From Bacteroidota bacterium (GTDB lineage: Bacteria > Bacteroidota > Bacteroidia > Flavobacteriales > Schleiferiaceae), in NCBI GenBank assembly GCA_003385605.1, contig QQUU01000049.1, positions 27,719-91,718 of the forward strand: DNA of 64,000 nt, read 5' to 3'. Every line of letters begins with the position of its first letter. Positions within the stretch are counted from its first letter, which is position 1. The notes below the pieces were generated by a model. The model was not told the DNA's origin. It was given only the letters and a program-made list of their open reading frames with translations, and ran no database searches. This document shows positions 20,382 to 30,202 of the stretch, piece by piece. The translations under genes were made by a program, and so were the position numbers.

Positions 20382-22085
20382 TTAAAATTGGTAGTTGAGC
20401 ACAAACATGCCGCGGGTGCCTCGAACACCGTATCCCTGCCACATCATATACCTCTGATTCAGCAAGTTATAACCGCGCAAACTCACACTAAGGTTTTCAT
20501 TGATTTTGTAATCGACACGTGCACTTAAATCCATGTAATCTTCCAACGGGTAAAGCGTGTAGTCTGAGCTGTTATATCGACCGCCTACATAGCGCAGATT
20601 AGCCCCAATAGAAAGCTCATTAATGCTGTAATCTACCATGGCACCCAAAACGCGCCCTTCTTGACCTAAGAATGCATCGCCTGAATAGTTATTTAGTTCC
20701 GCATACGTTGACGCTACAAAATGCTTTAGAGGCAGATTCAATTCCCCACGGACACCCGTTTTCACTACATTTTCAGCATAGACTGCCTGAAGCGCAGCAA
20801 TTTGCTGCCCATTGACCTCACTAAGCATCAAGAGCGAATCACGCTGGAACATCAAAGCATCATTCATCGTTGTAAGCGATCCCTCTACGCGGTATTGAAG
20901 CTTTCCTGCCAATGCACCTTGCATTCCCACATACCCTTTGTTAGAGCCTGAGAGGCGGTATTCTTGATTCATCGAAAGGAATGGTACCTGTGTAATCATG
21001 CTCTCCAAAGTGTTTTGCTTTGCCGTACCGTCCCAACCACCATATACAGCAAGTGTGCGCTTAAGCAACTCTGCTTGGAGGTTAACCTTCGGATAAACGT
21101 AATATTCAAAACGATCGATGCCAAGGCCACTGGTCTGTGTACCTGTGAAGTTCAATCCAAACTCGTAACTCAAAATGCCCTTCTTTCCACTGGTGTAAGG
21201 AGCAATGGTAAAGTTGTGGTAAGCAGCAGCAGAAGAGTCGGCCCAAGAATTGACACTAGCGAATTGATACCCGAGGTCTAGGCTAATGTCCTGCTCGTCT
21301 GCGTAAATCTCAAAACGGTGTTGTGTTTTCGCTAAATGCTCGCTAGTCGCCATACCTGCAGCCGTGTACTTGTAAGAAACACCCCCACTGCGGTACGCGA
21401 ATTTCACCTTGCTCGTAGGATTCGTCGTTCTCAACCACTGCTGTGACAAACCGTATTGCTGCTGCCATGCCCCAGGCGTGCTGTCCGGCACTACAGTCAA
21501 CGGAGTCAAAGCCCCATAATAACTGATATAATCTGCCTTGAGCAAGGCCTGAGTTTTAAAGTTATAGCTCTTTGTCGCACGTTGGAAATCTGCCAGTACC
21601 TCATTCTCGTACTGAGGTTGGCGCAAATAATCCACATCGCTCACCCCACTAAGCGCTCCTTGGTGAAGTGCTCGCACTCCCCAAACATTTTTCTTGCTGC
21701 GTGGCGAGCTCAGAATAAAGCTTGCATAGGAGCTTGCATAATTTCCACCACCCACACTTACGCTCTGTGTAGGTAACTTAGGCAACTTCACTCTACCCAA
21801 CCGAATGGCTGGGATCGCCTCAGGCGCAAAATCCAACGACATCGCCTTGGGATTGATACGAACACTTACAGGCAGCTTTTCAGAAGTTGTATCCGAAAAC
21901 GAAGGCTGCTCGCTGATCTTTTGAGCACTGCGTACCTGTGCTTGGTACTCTTCTACAACGCGTATCTCCACGCTTTTTACCTCATCGCCAGTACCCGTCT
22001 CTTCTTGAGCCATAAGTGAAGCATTCCCACCTATGAGAAGTGCAGCTGTTGCGACTATTCTAAATTGGAATCTCATGTTCATCAT
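20382..22085 (-). CDS. Outer-membrane beta-barrel protein, TonB-receptor-like without plug
   Basis: A 567-residue protein with a signal peptide (cleavage after SLMA, before QEE). A short linker (EIRVVEEYQAQVRSAQKI) follows, then many alternating beta strands typical of a porin or TonB-receptor barrel, ending in an aromatic residue (MFVLNYQF) as outer-membrane proteins do. No plug domain or TonB box is seen and the length is well below that of a full receptor. It begins three bases after the stop of the 1025-residue TPR protein, so the two form an operon. I recall similar TPR/barrel pairs in flavobacteria; function unassigned. Confidence 0.75.
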   Translation of the reverse strand: MMNMRFQFRIVATAALLIGGNASLMAQEETGTGDEVKSVEIRVVEEYQAQVRSAQKISEQPSFSDTTSEKLPVSVRINPKAMSLDFAPEAIPAIRLGRVKLPKLPTQSVSVGGGNYASSYASFILSSPRSKKNVWGVRALHQGALSGVSDVDYLRQPQYENEVLADFQRATKSYNFKTQALLKADYISYYGALTPLTVVPDSTPGAWQQQYGLSQQWLRTTNPTSKVKFAYRSGGVSYKYTAAGMATSEHLAKTQHRFEIYADEQDISLDLGYQFASVNSWADSSAAAYHNFTIAPYTSGKKGILSYEFGLNFTGTQTSGLGIDRFEYYVYPKVNLQAELLKRTLAVYGGWDGTAKQNTLESMITQVPFLSMNQEYRLSGSNKGYVGMQGALAGKLQYRVEGSLTTMNDALMFQRDSLLMLSEVNGQQIAALQAVYAENVVKTGVRGELNLPLKHFVASTYAELNNYSGDAFLGQEGRVLGAMVDYSINELSIGANLRYVGGRYNSSDYTLYPLEDYMDLSARVDYKINENLSVSLRGYNLLNQRYMMWQGYGVRGTRGMFVLNYQF

Positions 22086-22088
22086 TCC

Positions 22089-25000
22089 TTATTCTTCTAA
22101 TTCTTCAATAGATTCCATTTCGAAATCTTCCATACTCAGGCTGTCTACACCAATAGTGTTGCGCTCTTCTCTTTCTCTTTGCAGGGCCAATTCCGATTTA
22201 AACGCACTCGCTTGTGCTGCATAATCACCGAAATCCGCATTGTCGATAACGAAGTCCAGCGTGTAATTCGCCTGGAAATCATCGCGCAAGCCCGCGTAGT
22301 TCTTGGCCATTAAAATGAGCGAATTCCAGCGCCACTTTGGGTAGGTAGGCAGGTTTTCTATCATCCAGAATAACAAATCATTGGATCCTTCGTATTTGCC
22401 CATTACATGGTCAAACTCTGCCAAATGGTACGTGGCTTCAGCTTGTGCCTCTCCTTTGATCTCTGCTTTGACCTGAGTGTAGTACAATTTTGCATTGGCA
22501 CTGTCCTTTAGCTCATAAGCGCTGCGAGCCGCATTCAGAAGCGCCTCCGTTTTCCAATCGGTCGGTAGCGCCTCATCTTGCAATAAACTCTCCGCATATT
22601 GCATTACTACTGGCACATTGTCTAAAGACTTCGCACAGCGCATTAGTCCCAATCGAGCCCGGCGACCTTCATCGGCATTACCCACCAATCCAAGCACCTG
22701 CTCGTAGTAATAGAAAGCCTGCTCAAAGTCTTGTCCTGCATAGTACAGCGAAGCCAAACGCTCCACAGTCTGTTTCCGGAAACTCAGCTCTCCTGAAGCT
22801 GCGACGAATTCATAAGCGTGCTGTGCCAGGGAATCTTGGCCTTGACTGAACGCACATTCAGCGAGGTAATAGTTTGCCGGAACCCTGAAAATTCCATCCG
22901 GAAACTTATTCAAGTAATCTGTCATGCCCTTCAATGTTCCTTCACAATCGCCAAAACTGTAACGGTCGTACGCGCCGTTGTACAAGGTGGAATCCAGCTG
23001 GCCTTGACCGATATCAGTTCCCGTTAGGGTTTGAATCCAATCGACATAACCCGTTAGCTGGTCCAATTCCGCAAACTGAATCTTCGCCAATCCAAGCGCC
23101 TCTCTACTTTCGGCAGTATTTGGGAAATCCTCAACTACGCTTTTGAACTGGTCCAATGCCTTGTTGCCTTTCCCTTGTGTACGGTAGATCAAACCCAATG
23201 CGATGTGCGCATTTTTGATGAATCGAGACTTCGGGTAATCCTGAATGAATGCCGTGAAAATAGACTCTGCCTGGTTTTCCTTACCCATTTTCATGTAGGT
23301 CTCTCCCAGCTCAAAATAGGCATCGGTAGCATAGACAGAATTCGGATACTTCTTTACCAATGTTTCTAAACTTCCTGCCTTCCGCTGGTCATCATCTACC
23401 AAGCCAAAGCAGAGGCTCTGCTGGAACATCGCGTAATCCGCATCCGGAACACTGCGGCCGAGATACGTCTGGTAATAGTTGATGGCATTGTTGTATTGGC
23501 TCGTCATGAAGTAAGAATCTGCCAAGCGTAATTCGGCATCGTTCGCAAGCTTTGTGCCCGGTCGTTGCTTGTTTAAATACAATCTGAAGGTTGTCGCTGC
23601 CGCCTCGTAATTGCCTTTTGAGAAATTCGCATAAGCCTTGTTGTACAAACTGCGCTTGTATTGACTCAACGTCGCAGATCCTGGAGTAGCTTCGAATTTC
23701 GCCAGCTCAAGCAGGGCACCTTCAAAGTCCTTAGCTCGGTACGCCACCTCAGCCAACCAATAGTGCGCCAATGCCGTGTATACATTGCTCAATGGATAAT
23801 CCAAAGACCGCTCAAACATACGCTTGGCAGCTGGGTACTGAATAGCATTGAAATGTTGCACCCCACGGAAATACGCCACTTTCTGGTAAGCTCCTTGCAT
23901 GGTCGGTTGTTCCAACCCTGCCGCAGAAATCGCCTTCATGGCACTCTCGTAATCCTTTGAATTTAGATACAGGTTGGCTAAATATTCATTCGCTTCCGCG
24001 CGATACTTGCTGTTTGGGTACTTCTTTAAAAAGTCCTTGAAAATATCTAAAGGTTGCTCAAACGGTGTAGCACTGTCATAGGCCAATTTTGCGTAGTTGA
24101 AATATGCATCCTCACGAAGGCGCTTATCGCTACCGCTCTGGCTGGCTTTAAAAAATGCCCCTTGAGCCTCCGTCTTTTTACCGGTCTTTAGGTAACAATC
24201 GGCCAAATGATAGTAGGCGCTTTGCCCCAAATCATCTCCTCGATTATGAATCTTATTGAACGCCTTGATGGCCTCTTCGTACCTACGTGTCTTGTACAAA
24301 ACGAAGCCAAGCTTATAGTTGTCTTGAATATTCAGCTTGCCGCCTAACTCTTTGTGCTTCTCTAAATAAAGGGCAGCTTCTTTCCAGTCCGATTTCTGAT
24401 AGTACCCCTCACCGATGAGTTTAGCTACCTCTGCTGCACGCGACGGAACTGCCTGCGCTAGAAGAGACTCTCCTACCGAAAGCAGTTGATCGATATCGCC
24501 TGTTTTATAGTAAATCTGACTGAGGTAGTACGGCACCACACCGCCGAACTTCTCGTCGCCAATGAGCAGTTTGAATTGACCCAAAGCGGTGCTGTATTGT
24601 TCTGCTTCATAAGCGATATGCCCGTAGTAATACTGGTGGTAATTCTGGTATTCCCCCTTGTAGCTGGTCCCTTGGAAAAAGAGGTTACGCGCCTTTTCAA
24701 CGTCTTTAGCCATCAGGTAACTGTAGGCCAATTTGAAATAGTATTCACTTCTAAAAGCGCTTGGGACATCAGCGGCATCAATTGCACCCAACCATTGCAC
24801 CACTTTTTTGTACCTGCGGTTGTTGAAGTAGTAGTTTGCAGCAGTGACGTGTGCCTCTTGCCATCTTGGACTTAACGGATACGTCTGCGCGAAGTACGTC
24901 AAGAAATATTCGCTGTTTTCGTTCATCAAATAGAGGGCACACAGCGCTCTATAAAAACTACTTTCCTCTTTCAAAAAACTCTGTGTCGGTAAATCCGACG

Positions 25001-25166
25001 CCAAAAGCTCATCAAATCCTACTCTTGCCGCAGCATAGAGTCCGTCGTCGAAAAGATCAACACTTGAATTAAAGGTTGCCTCAAATCCTTGCTCAGCAGT
25101 GGTCTGTTGGGCTTGGACGCTGAAGCTAAAAACTAGCAGAACCGCTAGAAATAATCGGGTACGCAT
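22089..25166 (-). CDS. Large exported tetratricopeptide repeat protein
   Basis: A 1025-residue protein with a signal peptide (MRTRLFLAVLLVFSFSVQ then AQQ). Dozens of degenerate 34-residue TPR units run through nearly the whole chain, with repeated tracts such as YFKLAYSYLMAKDVEKARNL and AYFELGETYMKMGKENQAES. Such solenoids scaffold protein complexes, here in the periplasm or at the outer membrane. It ends in an acidic tail (SMEDFEMESIEELEE). Its tight coupling to the following outer-membrane barrel gene suggests the two products work as a complex, but the cargo is unknown. It is divergent from ftsE. Confidence 0.88.
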   Translation of the reverse strand: MRTRLFLAVLLVFSFSVQAQQTTAEQGFEATFNSSVDLFDDGLYAAARVGFDELLASDLPTQSFLKEESSFYRALCALYLMNENSEYFLTYFAQTYPLSPRWQEAHVTAANYYFNNRRYKKVVQWLGAIDAADVPSAFRSEYYFKLAYSYLMAKDVEKARNLFFQGTSYKGEYQNYHQYYYGHIAYEAEQYSTALGQFKLLIGDEKFGGVVPYYLSQIYYKTGDIDQLLSVGESLLAQAVPSRAAEVAKLIGEGYYQKSDWKEAALYLEKHKELGGKLNIQDNYKLGFVLYKTRRYEEAIKAFNKIHNRGDDLGQSAYYHLADCYLKTGKKTEAQGAFFKASQSGSDKRLREDAYFNYAKLAYDSATPFEQPLDIFKDFLKKYPNSKYRAEANEYLANLYLNSKDYESAMKAISAAGLEQPTMQGAYQKVAYFRGVQHFNAIQYPAAKRMFERSLDYPLSNVYTALAHYWLAEVAYRAKDFEGALLELAKFEATPGSATLSQYKRSLYNKAYANFSKGNYEAAATTFRLYLNKQRPGTKLANDAELRLADSYFMTSQYNNAINYYQTYLGRSVPDADYAMFQQSLCFGLVDDDQRKAGSLETLVKKYPNSVYATDAYFELGETYMKMGKENQAESIFTAFIQDYPKSRFIKNAHIALGLIYRTQGKGNKALDQFKSVVEDFPNTAESREALGLAKIQFAELDQLTGYVDWIQTLTGTDIGQGQLDSTLYNGAYDRYSFGDCEGTLKGMTDYLNKFPDGIFRVPANYYLAECAFSQGQDSLAQHAYEFVAASGELSFRKQTVERLASLYYAGQDFEQAFYYYEQVLGLVGNADEGRRARLGLMRCAKSLDNVPVVMQYAESLLQDEALPTDWKTEALLNAARSAYELKDSANAKLYYTQVKAEIKGEAQAEATYHLAEFDHVMGKYEGSNDLLFWMIENLPTYPKWRWNSLILMAKNYAGLRDDFQANYTLDFVIDNADFGDYAAQASAFKSELALQREREERNTIGVDSLSMEDFEMESIEELEE

Positions 25167-25290
25167 ATCGTTTACGTTTATGCTTAAAAATAACCTATGC
25201 TCATGGCCTACTTTAGAGCCAATCCTGTGAATTCGGTTGAGTTATTCACATCAAAAAAAACGCGCGACCTCAATCGTTTGGTATTTCTTC

Positions 25291-25298
25291 TAACTTTG
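25291..25298 (+). promoter_or_regulatory. ftsE promoter -7 element
   Basis: TAACTTTG is an exact TAnnTTTG match 26 bases before the ftsE ATG. A TTTG lies only ten bases further upstream, shorter than the usual spacing. Confidence 0.6.
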
Positions 25299-25324
25299 AA
25301 TCTGCTTAAAATCATCGACCGTAC

Positions 25325-26002
25325 ATGGCAACAATTGAAGTACAAAATGCAAACGTCTTTCAAGGCAAACACCTAGTTCTCACAGACGTAAGCTTTAAAA
25401 TCGATACCGGTGAATTCGTGTATTTGATTGGCCAGACGGGCTCTGGAAAAAGCTCACTTTTAAAAACCTTGTACGGTGACCTACCGCTAGAACAGGGCAC
25501 AGCTACGGTTGCTGGACATACATTGAACGGCTTACGCAGCAAAGATATTCCTGCACTACGCAGAGATATCGGTATTGTATTCCAAGATTTTCAATTGCTC
25601 AGTGACCGCAGTGTTGAAGCCAATCTAGACTTTGTTCTCCGCGCCACTGGCTGGAAAGATAAAGACAAGCGCTCAGCGAGAATCGTCGAGGTCCTCACCT
25701 TAGTGGGCATGCAGAACAAAAAACACAAGAGCACTTTCGAGATCTCAGGCGGTGAACAGCAACGCGTGGCTATAGCCCGTGCTCTATTGAATGCTCCAAA
25801 AGTGATTCTCGCTGATGAGCCTACGGGGAATTTAGACCCTCGCACCTCTGAGGAAATTATGTCATTACTGCTCTCACTGACAGACCAGAATACAGCCGTA
25901 TTAATGGCCACGCACGACTACCAAATGATCCACAAATACGCCAACAGGACTTTGAAAGTAAGTGGCGGTAAAGTAGAAGATTCGGTCGTCTCAAACCTGT
26001 AA
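25325..26002 (+). CDS. ftsE: Cell-division ABC transporter ATP-binding protein FtsE
   Basis: A 225-residue ABC ATPase: Walker [10 protein letters not shown] near residue 38, Q-loop IVFQDFQLL, signature [14 protein letters not shown], Walker [14 protein letters not shown] and H-loop ATHD. The pattern ([12 protein letters not shown], small size) fits FtsE. FtsE acts with the membrane protein FtsX to drive septal peptidoglycan hydrolases. ftsX is not adjacent, which is usual in Bacteroidota. A glycosyltransferase gene starts four bases downstream and is probably cotranscribed. Confidence 0.92.
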   Translation: MATIEVQNANVFQGKHLVLTDVSFKIDTGEFVYLIGQTGSGKSSLLKTLYGDLPLEQGTATVAGHTLNGLRSKDIPALRRDIGIVFQDFQLLSDRSVEANLDFVLRATGWKDKDKRSARIVEVLTLVGMQNKKHKSTFEISGGEQQRVAIARALLNAPKVILADEPTGNLDPRTSEEIMSLLLSLTDQNTAVLMATHDYQMIHKYANRTLKVSGGKVEDSVVSNL

Positions 26003-26006
26003 GCTT

Positions 26007-26921
26007 TTGAGCAGCTCAACACATACGCTTAGCATCTGCATTGCCTCATACGGCGATGATGTGAGCTCTTTGCTCAAAGAACTTGAGCACTGTGCAGAAG
26101 GTAAGTTGCCAAAAAACTGGTCAATCGAAGTAATTATCAGTGACCAACACCCCGAAAAACACCCAATGTCATCCCAGTGGGAAGCAATGGCAAATTGTCG
26201 GTACATTCAAACTAAAACACAGGGGCGTAGCGCAAATAGAAACGGTTTAAGCCAACTGGCTTCAGGAGCATTTTTACTCTTTTTAGATGCAGATGCCCTC
26301 CCAAGCTCGGCCGATTTTCTATCGAACTACTGCAACGAGGCAGAAGGCGCCGATGTCGTTGTTGGTGGTACGGCATACCGACCGGGCTACAAAAGCAAAG
26401 AATTGCGAGTTAAAGTAGGCAAGCGAAAAGAAGAGATTCAAGCCGCCACAAGAAAGCTACAACCCTATTCAAGCTTCACGGCCTTTAACTTTCTCATTCG
26501 AAAGACACTCTTTGACCAGATCCAATTTTCCGAGCAACTCGTCCAATACGGACATGAAGACACCCTTTTCGGACTAGAATTAAAATACAGACACGCCAAA
26601 ATCGCGCACATCGACAATCCCGCCTTCCATATGGGTATTGATTCAGGGGCCGATTTTATGGACAAAACCACAGCCGCGGTCGACGGACTAGCCAACCTAA
26701 TCGCGGCGGGAAAGATAGATGAAGACGTAAAGCTCTTTAAGGCCTACAGGTCCGTTCAGAAATCAGGTTTTCAATGGGCATTCAAAGCCGCACACATGCT
26801 AATTGGAAAACCCCTGAAATCGGGACTTGCCAATGGCTTTTTACCTATATTCTTCTTTGATGTGTATAAACTGCTGAGGCTTTGCAGTCACTCTATAAAA
26901 ATTGGCCGTAGAATGCCTTGA
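26007..26921 (+). CDS. Glycosyltransferase family 2
   Basis: A 304-residue GT-A fold enzyme. The N-terminal nucleotide-binding strand is TLSICIASYGDDVSSLLKEL and the DxD metal site lies in LLFLDADALPSS. The block YGHEDTLFGLELKYR holds the likely catalytic acidic residue. It starts with TTG at 26007, four bases after ftsE; no better start exists without losing the first strand. There is no membrane helix, so it is probably a cytoplasmic or peripheral enzyme of envelope polysaccharide or glycoprotein synthesis. Its last 29 bases overlap the end of the convergent glycosyltransferase gene. Confidence 0.87.
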   Translation: MSSSTHTLSICIASYGDDVSSLLKELEHCAEGKLPKNWSIEVIISDQHPEKHPMSSQWEAMANCRYIQTKTQGRSANRNGLSQLASGAFLLFLDADALPSSADFLSNYCNEAEGADVVVGGTAYRPGYKSKELRVKVGKRKEEIQAATRKLQPYSSFTAFNFLIRKTLFDQIQFSEQLVQYGHEDTLFGLELKYRHAKIAHIDNPAFHMGIDSGADFMDKTTAAVDGLANLIAAGKIDEDVKLFKAYRSVQKSGFQWAFKAAHMLIGKPLKSGLANGFLPIFFFDVYKLLRLCSHSIKIGRRMP

Positions 26922-27993
26922 GCGGAATCTGCTCTTTTTCCCATGTAAGCGCCTCCTGAGCCACTTTTAACGCGGCACTATAATCTTCCGCACCTACAGC
27001 TTCAATAGCCAATCGAAGGCCCTCGATATCCTCGGGCTGAACCGTTCGTCCAACACCAAATTCTTCAACAATACGCTTCACTTCAACCACTTTTGATGTG
27101 ACCACAGGCGTATTACAATGGATATAGTCAAAGAGCTTATTCGGCAAAGAATAGCGGTAGTTGATATTCGTATCCTTATCCAGACTCAGACCCACATCCG
27201 CGGCACTCGTGTATTGCAATAACTGCTCATATGGCACACGCCCTACAAACTTCACTTTATCTTCCCAACCTCTTTGTTGAACAAGCGTTTGAAGCGCAGG
27301 GATAGCATCTCCACTACCCACGAGTAACAGCAACCATCCTTCCATTTGCGATACGGCCTCTACCGCTTCTTCTAAACCTCTGTCCACATTCATGCCCGAC
27401 CCTTGATTGATGGCTATTTTCACACCTTCAGGCAATCCAAGTTCTGCGCGTGATCTACTCTGAATATTTGGCACGGGGCTGATGTTTCGAAACACCTGAG
27501 GACGTTTGCCATAATCTTGTTCGTACAAGTTCGCTATACTTTCATTGACCGTCCAAATGTGCTGGAGACGAGGAAAGACAAATCGCTCAATGCCCAACCA
27601 AACACGTTTTACCCAACGGCCCTGAATCTCTGGCACGCCACAGAAATACTCGTGACTATCATACACCAACGGAATACCAAAGAATCGACTAATCAAAAAA
27701 TTGGGCAACAACGTATCCAAATCATTGGCCAACAAGACGGTGTTGCGGTTGCATTCAAACAACAGCTTTAGAAACAAACGCACCTGAAATTCAGCATAAA
27801 ACAAACCGCCCTTGGTAAACCACAATTTCATGCGATCAGTACCATAACTGCGGTTCAGTTCCTTTGAAGTGGCCAATTCTCGTCCGATCCACTTTACCTC
27901 ATAGCCCAAGTCTTGCAATAACACAGCAACTTTATTCACCCGGTTGTCCGTAGTAATGTCGTTGGTCGTTGAAATGAAAATCTTACGCTTCAT
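26893..27993 (-). CDS. Glycosyltransferase, GT4-like (GT-B fold)
   Basis: A 366-residue protein starting MKRKIFISTTNDITTDNRVN, where the DNRV tract is typical of a group of GT4 enzymes. A C-terminal donor-binding domain carries GSGDAIPALQTL, VKFVGRVPYEQL, and an ENP-like YRYSLPNKLFDYIHCNTPVV segment. It is cytoplasmic with no signal peptide. It probably adds a sugar in surface polysaccharide or glycoprotein synthesis; the acceptor is unknown. The -7 box at 27999-28006 sits five bases before the ATG, suggesting a leaderless mRNA. The 3' end overlaps the convergent family 2 gene. Confidence 0.85.
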   Translation of the reverse strand: MKRKIFISTTNDITTDNRVNKVAVLLQDLGYEVKWIGRELATSKELNRSYGTDRMKLWFTKGGLFYAEFQVRLFLKLLFECNRNTVLLANDLDTLLPNFLISRFFGIPLVYDSHEYFCGVPEIQGRWVKRVWLGIERFVFPRLQHIWTVNESIANLYEQDYGKRPQVFRNISPVPNIQSRSRAELGLPEGVKIAINQGSGMNVDRGLEEAVEAVSQMEGWLLLLVGSGDAIPALQTLVQQRGWEDKVKFVGRVPYEQLLQYTSAADVGLSLDKDTNINYRYSLPNKLFDYIHCNTPVVTSKVVEVKRIVEEFGVGRTVQPEDIEGLRLAIEAVGAEDYSAALKVAQEALTWEKEQIPLKAFYGQFL

Positions 27994-27998
27994 GGCCG

Positions 27999-28006
27999 CA
28001 AAGATA
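27999..28006 (-). promoter_or_regulatory. Promoter -7 of the GT4-like gene, possibly leaderless
   Basis: TATCTTTG on the minus strand, exact TAnnTTTG, is followed by only five bases before the start codon at 27993. The transcript would begin at or within a few bases of the ATG. Confidence 0.5.
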
Positions 28007-28018
28007 TTTTGTCCTGAG

Positions 28019-28048
28019 TTGTCGCTAAGGTAGCGAACCTTATTTTTG
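28019..28048 (+). promoter_or_regulatory. queA promoter (-33 TTG, 19-base spacer, -7 TATTTTTG)
   Basis: TTG at 28019-28021, 19 bases, then TATTTTTG at 28041-28048: a full Bacteroidota housekeeping promoter, 20 bases before the queA ATG. Confidence 0.78.
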
Positions 28049-28068
28049 CGCTAAGGAAAACGCACCCC

Positions 28069-29247
28069 ATGCAGAAATCGGACTTTATTTACCACCTCCC
28101 TCAAGAAAGGATTGCCACGCACCCCTTATCGCGCAGGGATGAGAGCCAATTATTGGTTTTCGACGGGACAATACAAGACCACCAATTTTCCCAATTACCC
28201 AAACTTCTGCCAGAGAGCAGCCAATTGATCTTCAACAACACAAAGGTCATTAAAGCACGACTTCGCTTTACAAAAACCGAAGGAGCTAAACCCATAGAAG
28301 TTTTCTGTCTCAACCCCTTTGAGCAGAGCGTCGAAGAGGCGATGGAGGCAAAGAATGAGATTCGCTTCGAATGCATGGTAGGCAATCTGAAACGATGGAA
28401 AGACCACCCTCTTCATCTAAAGCTCAATGAGGACCTAACCCTCACGGCCACCAAAGGCGAACGCTCCGGACAAGGGTTCATTATTTCCTTCACATGGACC
28501 GGTTCGTACACTTTTTCCGAGGTTGTAAATATCGCAGGTCAAATTCCCCTACCGCCGTACATGAACCGAGACGCTGAAGAGGAAGATGTAGAACGCTATC
28601 AAACCGTCTATGCCTCCAACAACGGCTCAGTAGCTGCACCAACGGCTGGCCTACATTTCACACCCAAGGTGCTCCAAGACTTACAGCACCTAGGCCACGA
28701 GCGTTTAGAACTCACTCTTCATGTGGGCGCTGGCACATTCAAACCCCTCGGTGATGGCGACATCAGCGCCCATGAAATGCACGCCGAGGAAATCATTTTA
28801 AGCCGCCAATGGCTTAAGAATTACCTCGAACACGAAGGGCCGAAATTCGCAGTTGGCACGACGAGCCTGCGAACGCTCGAAAGCTGCCACTGGATCGGCG
28901 TTAAACTGATGACCACTGGCCGATTTGAAAACCTGGGCCAATTCGATGCCTACGAATTAGATCAGAGCATTACCACTTTTCAGGCATACAGTGCACTACT
29001 CGACCATCTTGAAGGCGAAGGCATTTCCTCATTAGCCCTTCAAACGCAACTTATGATTCGTCCTGGCTACAGCATGAAGTCTACCCAGGGAATCATTACA
29101 AACTTCCACCAGCCAGGTTCCACCTTATTGCTATTAGTAAGTGCCGGTATAGGCGAATCTTGGAAAGATGTATACACCCATGCAATGGCCAACAAGTATC
29201 GTTTTTTAAGTTACGGAGATTCTTCTCTGCTCTACTTCAACCGTTAG
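28069..29247 (+). CDS. queA: S-adenosylmethionine:tRNA ribosyltransferase-isomerase (QueA family)
   Basis: A 392-residue enzyme of the QueA family, which transfers and isomerises the ribose of SAM onto 7-aminomethyl-deazaguanine in tRNA (queuosine pathway). Diagnostic blocks are IATHPLSRRDESQLLVF, IFNNTKVIKARLRF, VAAPTAGLHFTPKVLQDL, LHVGAGTFKP and ITNFHQPGSTLLLLVSAGIG. It is longer than canonical QueA (about 345); Bacteroidota carry both a standard and a longer version, and this may be the longer paralogue. It stands alone with a good promoter. Confidence 0.88.
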   Translation: MQKSDFIYHLPQERIATHPLSRRDESQLLVFDGTIQDHQFSQLPKLLPESSQLIFNNTKVIKARLRFTKTEGAKPIEVFCLNPFEQSVEEAMEAKNEIRFECMVGNLKRWKDHPLHLKLNEDLTLTATKGERSGQGFIISFTWTGSYTFSEVVNIAGQIPLPPYMNRDAEEEDVERYQTVYASNNGSVAAPTAGLHFTPKVLQDLQHLGHERLELTLHVGAGTFKPLGDGDISAHEMHAEEIILSRQWLKNYLEHEGPKFAVGTTSLRTLESCHWIGVKLMTTGRFENLGQFDAYELDQSITTFQAYSALLDHLEGEGISSLALQTQLMIRPGYSMKSTQGIITNFHQPGSTLLLLVSAGIGESWKDVYTHAMANKYRFLSYGDSSLLYFNR

Positions 29248-29305
29248 TAACTAAAGGTTGCTCACATTTTTTGGCACAGCCCATTAAAGGCGAGAATTTA
29301 AAAGG

Positions 29306-30202
29306 ATGAAAGTCCTTTGTCTCGTTTTACTTTTTTCAACCCCTAGTGTCGGTCAACCTTGGCTTTTTTACAACGTCGAAAATCTGTTTGACACGATACA
29401 CGACCAAAATTTCCACGATTTAGAATTCACTCCTGCAGGGAGCAAGAAGTACGGAAGCATCACCTACAGATTGTGCATTCGACAGACCTCGAGAGTGCTT
29501 CACATGCTACAAAAGAGCCACTACCGTGCACCTATAGTTGCGCTATGCGAAGTAGAAAATCGAAGTGTACTCGATGATTTGATTCGCCATCAGGGCCTGC
29601 GTGTTCACGGGCCATGGAATATCGTTCATTTCGACAGCCCCGACTATCGAGGGATTGACTGTGCGGTGCTCTATAACCCGGATCGCATACAAGTCCTGTA
29701 TACCGAACGTATTCGATATTCCAACGACACGCTTCTAACCAGAGACGCACTATTTGTACGGTATACCATTGACGAGAAGCGGTTCAATCTAGTCGTGGTT
29801 CACCTACCCTCAAAACGAGGGGGTAGTCGCGAAAGTCAATGGAAGCGCAACCTGGCCATTTCTTCAGTATTGACCGCTCTAGATTCCTGCATATCACCCA
29901 CAATTATCATGGGCGATTTCAACGATCCTTTGACGCAAGAATACGGCCCTTCTTGGCACGTAGCTACCCAAGTTGGGGCAGCTGGCACTTACAAATACCA
30001 AGGACGGTGGAATGCCATTGACGGTGGTATCGCTAATTTCCCTTTTCAAGTGCAAGCCTGTGATCTACCGCTGCTACTGCAAAAAGACGCTAAATGGGGA
30101 GGCTTAAAGCCCCTTCGGAGGTGGCAAGGCAACTTTTATAAAAACGGATTCTCAGACCACCTACCCGTTCACTTCTCGGAGGTTGTAGGTATTAGAAAAT
30201 GA
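29306..30202 (+). CDS. Secreted endonuclease/exonuclease/phosphatase family protein
   Basis: A 298-residue protein with a signal peptide of about 16 residues (MKVLCLVLLFSTPSVG). The EEP fold is shown by FYNVENLFDTIHD, the metal-binding Glu in ALCEVENRSVL, VVVHLPSKRGG, the MGDFNDP motif and the terminal SDHLPVHF. Periplasmic or extracellular members of this subgroup (YNVENLFD) are common in Bacteroidota and are thought to degrade nucleic acid. The substrate here is not determined. It lies 58 bases after queA. Confidence 0.86.
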   Translation: MKVLCLVLLFSTPSVGQPWLFYNVENLFDTIHDQNFHDLEFTPAGSKKYGSITYRLCIRQTSRVLHMLQKSHYRAPIVALCEVENRSVLDDLIRHQGLRVHGPWNIVHFDSPDYRGIDCAVLYNPDRIQVLYTERIRYSNDTLLTRDALFVRYTIDEKRFNLVVVHLPSKRGGSRESQWKRNLAISSVLTALDSCISPTIIMGDFNDPLTQEYGPSWHVATQVGAAGTYKYQGRWNAIDGGIANFPFQVQACDLPLLLQKDAKWGGLKPLRRWQGNFYKNGFSDHLPVHFSEVVGIRK

